From Alphaproteobacteria bacterium (GTDB lineage: Bacteria; Pseudomonadota; Alphaproteobacteria; SP197), in the NCBI GenBank assembly GCA_009694045.1, contig SHVY01000001.1, positions 62,001-126,000 on the forward strand: DNA of 64,000 nt, in the 5' to 3' direction. Within the stretch, counting starts at the first letter, position 1. The number at the start of each line of letters is the position of its first letter. A program made the translations under genes and the position numbers. The notes below the pieces were generated by a model. It saw only the letters and a program-made list of their open reading frames with translations. It did not search any database and had not been told where the DNA came from. Positions 60,149 through 64,000 of this stretch are shown one piece after another.

Positions 60149-60451
60149 CTATGGCGCTCGGCGGAGCGAATTGCCCGTGGTCGGGCCGGAGGCGCGAACC
60201 CGCTCGCGCACCGAATCGTGGTCCGGCTCGCCCTCGCCGGAAGCAACGGCGATGACGTAGGGCGCCACCACGTTGTTGGCGCGCGCCTCGGCCTCGGCGA
60301 GCGCCAACCAGGCGTCGCGGGTCGCCGGGTCGGCGGTCGTGCTGGCGCGCCGGATATCCCGCTCCCACGACGGCAACGGCTCGGCGCGCAGGTAACGCAC
60401 GCTCCCGTCGCGCAGGTCGTTGGCGGTGACGATGCTGTGCGTGGCGCTCAT
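60149..60451 (-). CDS. DUF2849 family protein
   Basis: Codes for 100 residues from ATG 60451, with three bases between it and the cysH stop. The DUF2849 pattern is clear: HSIVTANDLRDGSVRYL, ATRDAWLALAEAEARANNVV and APYVIAVASGEGEPD. The family is confined mainly to alphaproteobacterial cys clusters between siroheme/CysH and CysI genes and has no assigned function. Confidence 0.87.
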   Translation of the reverse strand: MSATHSIVTANDLRDGSVRYLRAEPLPSWERDIRRASTTADPATRDAWLALAEAEARANNVVAPYVIAVASGEGEPDHDSVRERVRASGPTTGNSLRRAP

Positions 60452-60454
60452 AAT

Positions 60455-61207
60455 CTAGAACAGGGCCGGACGGTGGATGCCGCACTCGGTCTTCTCGCGC
60501 CCCGCCCAGCGGCCGTAACGGACATCGAGGCCCGATGTCGCCGGCTTCGTGCAGGGGGCGCAGCCGATCGAGGCGTAGCCGTCGTGCAGCAATGGATGAT
60601 CGGGCAGGCCGCGCTCGGTGAAGACGGCGTCGATCTGGTCCCGGCTCCAGGTGGCGAGGGGGCTCGCCACCACGTGGTCGCCCACCGCTTCGAGCGTCGC
60701 GACCGCGCCGCGCTCGCCCCCGTGCAGGCGCTTGCGGCCCGACACCCAGGCTTCGAACGGCGCGAGGGCGCGGGTAAGGGGCGCTACCTTGCGCACCGCG
60801 CAGCAGGCGTCGGGATCGCGCCGGTGGAGCAGCCCGTCGGGGTCCGGTTTGCCGAGCTCGCGGGGGTCGGGCCGCACGATGCGAAGGTCGGTGAGCCCCA
60901 ACCGCTCGGCCAGGCGTTCGCGATAGGCGATCGTCTCGCGAAACAGCTTACCGGTGTCGAGGAAGATGACCGGGGTCGTGGGTTCGATCTCGGCGACCAG
61001 GGCGAGGAGTGCCGCCGACTCGGTCCCGAACGACGAGGCCACGGCGATGCGCCCGGGAAACTCGACCGCGATCATCGCCTGCAACAGCTCCGGGCCATCC
61101 ACGCCCTGATAGGAACGGGCGAGGGCCGCGGCCCTAAGCGCCGCCCGCCGCGCCGGGGGGAGCCGGCCGGCGAATGCGAAACCCGGGACGGGGGACGCGC
61201 CGTCCAT
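60455..61207 (-). CDS. cysH: Adenylylsulfate (APS) reductase, CysH family with Fe-S cysteines
   Basis: Codes for 250 residues from ATG 61207, directly after the preceding stop. The PAPS-reductase fold shows the pyrophosphate loop VASSFGTESAALLALVAEI and TPVIFLDTGKLFRETIAYRE. The 4Fe-4S cysteines typical of APS (rather than PAPS) reductases are present: Cys135-Cys136 (DACCAVRK) and Cys216/Cys219 (IGCAPCT). The catalytic Cys242 lies in KTECGIH. It reduces APS to sulfite using thioredoxin. It is the second gene of the riboswitch-preceded operon. Confidence 0.93.
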   Translation of the reverse strand: MDGASPVPGFAFAGRLPPARRAALRAAALARSYQGVDGPELLQAMIAVEFPGRIAVASSFGTESAALLALVAEIEPTTPVIFLDTGKLFRETIAYRERLAERLGLTDLRIVRPDPRELGKPDPDGLLHRRDPDACCAVRKVAPLTRALAPFEAWVSGRKRLHGGERGAVATLEAVGDHVVASPLATWSRDQIDAVFTERGLPDHPLLHDGYASIGCAPCTKPATSGLDVRYGRWAGREKTECGIHRPALF

Positions 61208-61552
61208 CTAGCGGTCCCCGGCCACCGGCAGTCCGGCGTTGTGCACGGCGTCGACGACCACGGGAACCAGCTCGGGATCGACGCCCCGCACCTCGCAGGT
61301 GGCGGGGTCGACCGCCACGAGTCCGGCGAAGGCATGGCGGCTGGCGATGGCGCTGAGCGCGTCCCGCTGCGGCGAGCTCAGGCGCCCCAGCGGCGGGCGC
61401 ACGATGACCGCGAACCGGCCGTCGGCGGCCAGATGCACGGCATCGCCGAAGGCGGGCGACTTGCCGAAGGCGGACGGCGTGGCGAAGGTGCGGAACTGGA
61501 ATGGCTTGAGCGGCGAGCATGGCCGTGACCCCAACAACAGTGACGGGCCCAC
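61208..61552 (-). CDS. Small stand-alone nitrite/sulfite reductase ferredoxin-like half-domain protein
   Basis: Codes for 114 residues from GTG 61552, with GGAG eight bases upstream, both inside a hairpin at the end of riboswitch 2. The C-terminal 80 residues match the ferredoxin-like half-domain of siroheme reductases/CobG: ADGRFAVIVRPPLGRLSSPQ, RDALSAIASRHAFAGLVAVD, and EVRGVDPELVPVVVDAVHNA. No Fe-S or siroheme ligand is present. Its stop abuts the cysH ATG. It may assist sulfite reductase assembly or be a relic of a longer protein. An ATG at 61681, right after aptamer 1, is in frame and would add 43 residues read through aptamer 2; I consider that less likely. Confidence 0.6.
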   Translation of the reverse strand: MGPSLLLGSRPCSPLKPFQFRTFATPSAFGKSPAFGDAVHLAADGRFAVIVRPPLGRLSSPQRDALSAIASRHAFAGLVAVDPATCEVRGVDPELVPVVVDAVHNAGLPVAGDR

Positions 61553-61568
61553 GGAGCTCGCTCCGTGG
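61549..61568 (-). promoter_or_regulatory. Hairpin enclosing the ribosome site and GTG start (riboswitch expression platform)
   Basis: CCACGGAGCGAGCTCCGTGG on the minus strand is a perfect palindrome. The left arm holds the GGAG ribosome site and the right arm holds the GTG start of the half-domain gene. It directly follows GCTAAAGCG of aptamer 2, so folding of the aptamer could decide whether this hairpin hides the start. No T-run follows, so translation control fits better than termination. Confidence 0.55.
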
Positions 61569-61622
61569 CGCTTTAGCGGTTGTGGTCGCGGCCGCAAGCT
61601 GCCCTTCAAATCCCGCGAGTCC
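61563..61622 (-). ncRNA. SAM-II-type riboswitch aptamer, copy 2 (proximal)
   Basis: On the minus strand the order is CTCGCGG - GATTTGAAGGGCAGCTTGCGG - CCGCG - ACCACAACCGCTAAAGCG. P1 pairs CGCGG with CCGCG. The loop starts with GATTTG and the 3' part carries GCTAAA, both core features of SAM-II. It aligns with copy 1 over the stretches CGATTTGA/GGATTTGAA, AGCTTGCGG and CGCTAAAGCG. It differs by lacking the AAATG before the GCTAAA block, so ligand binding is less certain than for copy 1. Confidence 0.65.
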
Positions 61623-61681
61623 GTATGCGGTGGACCAGCCCGTAAAACACAAAATCCGCTGCGGCTAGCCGGGCGGATCAT

Positions 61682-61741
61682 CCCGTCGCTTTAGCCGCAT
61701 TTGTAACGCGCCCGCAAGCTATACATCAAATCGGCGCGGAC
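61682..61741 (-). ncRNA. SAM-II-type riboswitch aptamer, copy 1 (distal)
   Basis: On the minus strand: CCGCGC - CGATTTGATGTATAGCTTG - CGGGCGCG - TTACAAATGCGGCTAAAGCG. P1 pairs CGCGC with GCGCG. The loop GATTT, the spacer with AAATG and the closing GCTAAA follow the SAM-II class, found upstream of methionine/sulfur genes in alphaproteobacteria. It starts within about ten bases of the promoter -10 element, so it lies at the 5' end of the cys transcript. S-adenosylmethionine binding would shut off sulfate reduction when SAM is high. Confidence 0.8.
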
Positions 61742-61744
61742 GAA

Positions 61745-61773
61745 TGTATACGGACATGCGCGGGCACCGTCAA
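61745..61773 (-). promoter_or_regulatory. Sigma70-type promoter of the cys operon
   Basis: On the minus strand TTGACG (61773-61768) is followed after 17 bases by TATACA (61750-61745). Transcription would begin at about 61738-61740, at the first base pairs of aptamer 1. The divergent rlmN gene starts at 61826, leaving about 50 bases between. Confidence 0.65.
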
Positions 61774-61825
61774 GCGATTTCTGTCCGGCTTGGCAGGTCG
61801 GGGGGGAGGGGCGTATATCAGCCCC

Positions 61826-62956
61826 ATGGACGAACGCCGCGATCTGATCGGGCTTTCCCGCGCCGAGCTGGTGGCCGAGATGGCGGCCATGGACGAGCCG
61901 CCGTTCCGCGCCAAGCAGCTATGGCACTGGATCTATCACCGTGGCGCCCGCGACTTCGCGGGAATGACCTCAATCGGCAAGGCGACGCGCACCCGCTTCG
62001 CCGAACGGTTCACGCTCGACCGCCCGGCGATCCGGGTGGAGCAACGCTCGGCCGACGGCACCCGCAAGTGGCTGCTGGCCCTGGCCGACGGCCGCGAGGT
62101 CGAGAGCGTGCACATTCCCGAGGACGATCGCGGCGCGTTGTGCGTGTCGTCCCAGGTCGGTTGCACGCTCACCTGCAAGTTCTGCCACACCGGGACCCAG
62201 ACGCTGGTGCGCAACCTGACCGCCGGCGAGATCGTCGGCCAGGTGCTGATCGCCCGCGATTCCCTCGAGGAATGGCCGGTCCCTAGGGGCGGCCGGCTGC
62301 TTTCGAACATCGTCATGATGGGCATGGGCGAGCCGCTCTACAACTACGAGAACGTGGCAGCGGCGCTCCGCATCGTCATGGACAACGAAGGCATCGCCAT
62401 CTCGCGCCGGCGCATCACCCTGTCGACCGCGGGCGTCGTGCCGATGATCCGCCGGGCGGGGGAGGAGCTCGGTGTCGGACTCGCGGTATCCCTGCATGCG
62501 GTCACCGACGAACTGCGCGACCGCATCGTCCCCCTCAACAAGAAGTACCCGATCGCCGACTTGCTCCAGGCCTGCCGCGACTATCCCGGCTCGTCGAACG
62601 CACGGCGCATCACCTTCGAGTACGTGATGCTGCGGGGCGTCAACGATACGCCCGGGGATGCGAAGGCCCTGGTCAAGCTGATCGCCGGCATCCCGGCGAA
62701 GGTCAACCTGATCCCGTTCAACCCCTGGCCCGGCGCCCCGTTCGAATGCGCGACCGATGCCGCCATCGCCCGCTTCGCCGCGATCGTCAGGGGCGCCGGC
62801 TACGCCTCGCCGGTACGCACGCCCCGGGGCCGCGACATCCTCGCCGCCTGCGGCCAGCTCAAGAGCGCGAGCGAACGGGCGCGCCGCGGCGCCCGTGGTC
62901 CGACCCCGACGCACGAGCCCGCGTCATCATCGGGTTTGGGGCGGACCACGGCATGA
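61826..62956 (+). CDS. rlmN: 23S rRNA/tRNA (adenine-C2) methyltransferase RlmN
   Basis: Codes for 376 residues from ATG 61826 (the GGGGGGAGGGGCG upstream is the ribosome site). Radical-SAM cysteines lie in CTLTCKFC (Cys113, 117, 120); the resolving/methyl-carrying Cys is at about 342 in [12 protein letters not shown]. Family segments: [55 protein letters not shown] and [16 protein letters not shown]. It methylates A2503 of 23S rRNA and A37 of some tRNAs. The last 20 residues or so are encoded by the palindromic element that overlaps the 3' end, so the original C-terminus was probably different. Confidence 0.93.
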   Translation: MDERRDLIGLSRAELVAEMAAMDEPPFRAKQLWHWIYHRGARDFAGMTSIGKATRTRFAERFTLDRPAIRVEQRSADGTRKWLLALADGREVESVHIPEDDRGALCVSSQVGCTLTCKFCHTGTQTLVRNLTAGEIVGQVLIARDSLEEWPVPRGGRLLSNIVMMGMGEPLYNYENVAAALRIVMDNEGIAISRRRITLSTAGVVPMIRRAGEELGVGLAVSLHAVTDELRDRIVPLNKKYPIADLLQACRDYPGSSNARRITFEYVMLRGVNDTPGDAKALVKLIAGIPAKVNLIPFNPWPGAPFECATDAAIARFAAIVRGAGYASPVRTPRGRDILAACGQLKSASERARRGARGPTPTHEPASSSGLGRTTA

Positions 62957-63011
62957 TGCGTTTGCCGGGAGTTCGGCCCGACGGATCGGGGACGATCCGT
63001 CGCGGTCGAAC
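62894..63011. repeat. Composite palindromic element at the rlmN 3' end
   Basis: Same plan as the element at 33255. Stem 1 pairs CGTGGTCCG with CGGACCACG (62894-62950, inner GGGTTTGGGG present). A linker with GGCATGATG follows, then stem 2 pairs CCGACGGATCG with CGATCCGTCG inside outer ends GTTCGGCC.../...GGTCGAAC (62971-63011). It diverges more at the edges and lacks clear TA flanks. The rlmN frame runs into stem 1 and stops at 62956. Confidence 0.6.
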
Positions 63012-63020
63012 GCCCAGGGC

Positions 63021-63236
63021 GTGAAGGGCTGGCCGCCGCCGCAGCGGATCATGTGCTGGGGCTGCGAGACGGTGGCCGAATACAGCCTCTCCCAGGGGCA
63101 CATCCCGCCGCGCTGGACCATGCTGAAGATCGAAGGCCGCTACCGCCCGTTCTGCGAGTCCTGCCACGCCGCCAAGCGCGCCGAGGGCGGCAACGTGGTG
63201 TATGTTCCCAGGCGCGAGTTCAAGAAGGGACGCTGA
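63021..63236 (+). CDS. Small zinc-ribbon-like protein, unknown function
   Basis: Codes for 71 residues from GTG 63021, or 61 from ATG 63051. Two CxxC pairs, MCWGCETVAEYSLSQG and RPFCESCHAAKRAEGG, are spaced as in a treble-clef or ribbon zinc finger. The C-terminus is basic (VYVPRREFKKGR), which would suit nucleic-acid binding. It ends three bases before the TauD-family gene. No family name is recognised. Confidence 0.55.
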   Translation: MKGWPPPQRIMCWGCETVAEYSLSQGHIPPRWTMLKIEGRYRPFCESCHAAKRAEGGNVVYVPRREFKKGR

Positions 63237-63238
63237 CC

Positions 63239-64000
63239 ATGGCCAAGGCCAACATCGCGGTGAAGCCGCTCACGCCCTCGATCGGGGCGGAGATCGAGGG
63301 GGTCAACCTCGCGCGCCTGGACGATGACGGGTTCGCCACCGTGCATCAGGCGCTGATGGACCACCTGGTCCTGTTCTTCCGCGACCAGGACATCACGGCC
63401 CAGCAGCACCTGGCCTTCGCCCGCCGCTTCGGCGAGGTCGAGCCGCCGCACCCGGTGTTCGACCGGGTGGCGCACGCGCCCGAGGTGACGGTGATCGAGC
63501 AGCACGGGCGAGTGGGCGTCTACAACGACGAATGGCACACCGACGTGACCTTTCGCCGCCGCCCGCCGCTGGCCTCGATCCTCCATTGCCAGGTGGCGCC
63601 CGAGGTCGGCGGCGACACCCTGTGGGCCAGCATGTACGCGGCCTACGAGACCCTCTCGGAACCGATCAAGCGCCTGATCGAGCCGCTGACCGCCGTGCAC
63701 GACATCACCGGCGGGTTCATGGAAACGTGGCTGGATCAACCGGACGGCGGCATCGCGGCGATGCAGAAGGCGCAAGCCGCGAACCCGCCGGTGATCCACC
63801 CGGTGGTCCGCACCCACCCGGTCACCGGCCGGCCGGCGCTGTTCGTCAACCGCTCGTTCACGGTGGCGATCCGCGGGCTGTCCCGGGTCGAGGGCCGCGG
63901 GCTGCTCGACCTCCTGCTCACCCACGCGGAGCAGCCCAGCCACCAGGTGCGGTTCCGCTGGCAGGCGAAAAGCCTCGCCATCTGGGACAACCGGGTGACC
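63239..64000 (+). CDS. TauD/TfdA-family 2-oxoglutarate-dependent dioxygenase (partial at window edge)
   Basis: Starts at ATG 63239 and runs off the right edge after 254 residues; the family is about 280-300. Signatures: IGAEIEGVNLARLDDDGFAT, LVLFFRDQDITAQQHLAFAR, and the iron-binding HxD pair in NDEWHTDVTFRRRPP. HPVVRTHPVTGRPALFVNRS is the 2-oxoglutarate region, and WDNRV precedes the distal His, which is outside the window. These enzymes hydroxylate taurine, sulfonates, sulfate esters or other small acids. Closeness to the cys operon would suit a sulfur-scavenging substrate, but the substrate is not visible. Confidence 0.87.
   Translation, partial: MAKANIAVKPLTPSIGAEIEGVNLARLDDDGFATVHQALMDHLVLFFRDQDITAQQHLAFARRFGEVEPPHPVFDRVAHAPEVTVIEQHGRVGVYNDEWHTDVTFRRRPPLASILHCQVAPEVGGDTLWASMYAAYETLSEPIKRLIEPLTAVHDITGGFMETWLDQPDGGIAAMQKAQAANPPVIHPVVRTHPVTGRPALFVNRSFTVAIRGLSRVEGRGLLDLLLTHAEQPSHQVRFRWQAKSLAIWDNRVT

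Noticed and set aside
58706-61528. A 940-codon plus-strand open frame across the cys operon, and an 822-codon minus-strand frame at 58017-60485
   Set aside because: Both are shadows of cysI, DUF2849, cysH and DUF934, whose own frames are recognisable and properly spaced.
61549-61568. Rho-independent terminator
   Set aside because: The hairpin is perfect but no T-run follows on either strand, and it contains the ribosome site and start codon of the first cys gene; an expression platform fits better.
61720-61750. TATACAT...ATGTATA inverted repeat as a repressor operator
   Set aside because: The two halves are explained by the -10 element and the loop of aptamer 1. An operator cannot be excluded but has no independent support.

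Overview
The window is GC-rich chromosomal DNA from an alphaproteobacterium, most likely a Rhodospirillales-type organism. The signs are a hopanoid (hpn) locus, a Tad/Cpa pilus locus carrying a perfect CtrA-type box (TTAA-N7-TTAAC), DUF6134 and DUF6614 family genes, and a cys cluster with DUF2849 and DUF934. Non-ATG starts and 4-base stop/start overlaps (ATGA, GTGA, TTGA) are frequent. No rRNA, tRNA, CRISPR array or intact transposase was seen.

Layout. (1) 1-7.3 kb: the end of a heterotetrameric sarcosine-oxidase-like operon (soxD-A-G), its XRE-cupin regulator, a frameshifted DUF6614 gene, a GlnT/GmaS-type ligase and a ribokinase-family kinase; together they suggest methylated-amine catabolism. 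(2) 7.3-20.2 kb: an ArsR regulator, a decayed exported protein, a DUF6134 protein, a frameshifted YdfG-like SDR with an enolase-superfamily dehydratase and a second SDR, small regulators, an epimerase coupled to a dimethylformamidase-like large subunit, and an HpaI-type aldolase. (3) 20.2-29.9 kb: hopanoid biosynthesis and transport (hpnB, hpnD, shc, hpnG, hpnH, hpnM, hpnN and a second MlaC-like protein). (4) 30-36.6 kb: a Phd/PemK toxin-antitoxin pair, an Old-Yellow-Enzyme-type oxidoreductase, yqeC, an EamA permease and an amidase. (5) 36.6-52.4 kb: the tad/cpa pilus locus, with a 5'-truncated tadG duplicate, a double-length CpaB and no recognisable Flp pilin. (6) 52.5-57.8 kb: a histidine/phenylalanine ammonia-lyase homologue lacking the MIO triad, paired with a Cupin_3 protein, and a 1141-residue flavin/Fe-S oxidoreductase. 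(7) 58-61.8 kb: an assimilatory sulfate-reduction operon on the minus strand (ferredoxin-like half-domain protein, cysH, DUF2849, cysI, DUF934), preceded by a sigma70-like promoter and two tandem SAM-II-type riboswitch aptamers. (8) 61.8-64 kb: rlmN, a small zinc-finger protein and a truncated TauD-family dioxygenase.

The strongest observations are the tandem SAM-II-like aptamers, the MIO-less lyase plus cupin pair, and a family of short palindromic elements. These elements begin with G, sit at TA/CTAG sites, and supply the TAG stop codons of neighbouring genes. Three genes between 4.5 and 11.3 kb are broken by single-base frameshifts, which could be real decay or sequence error.
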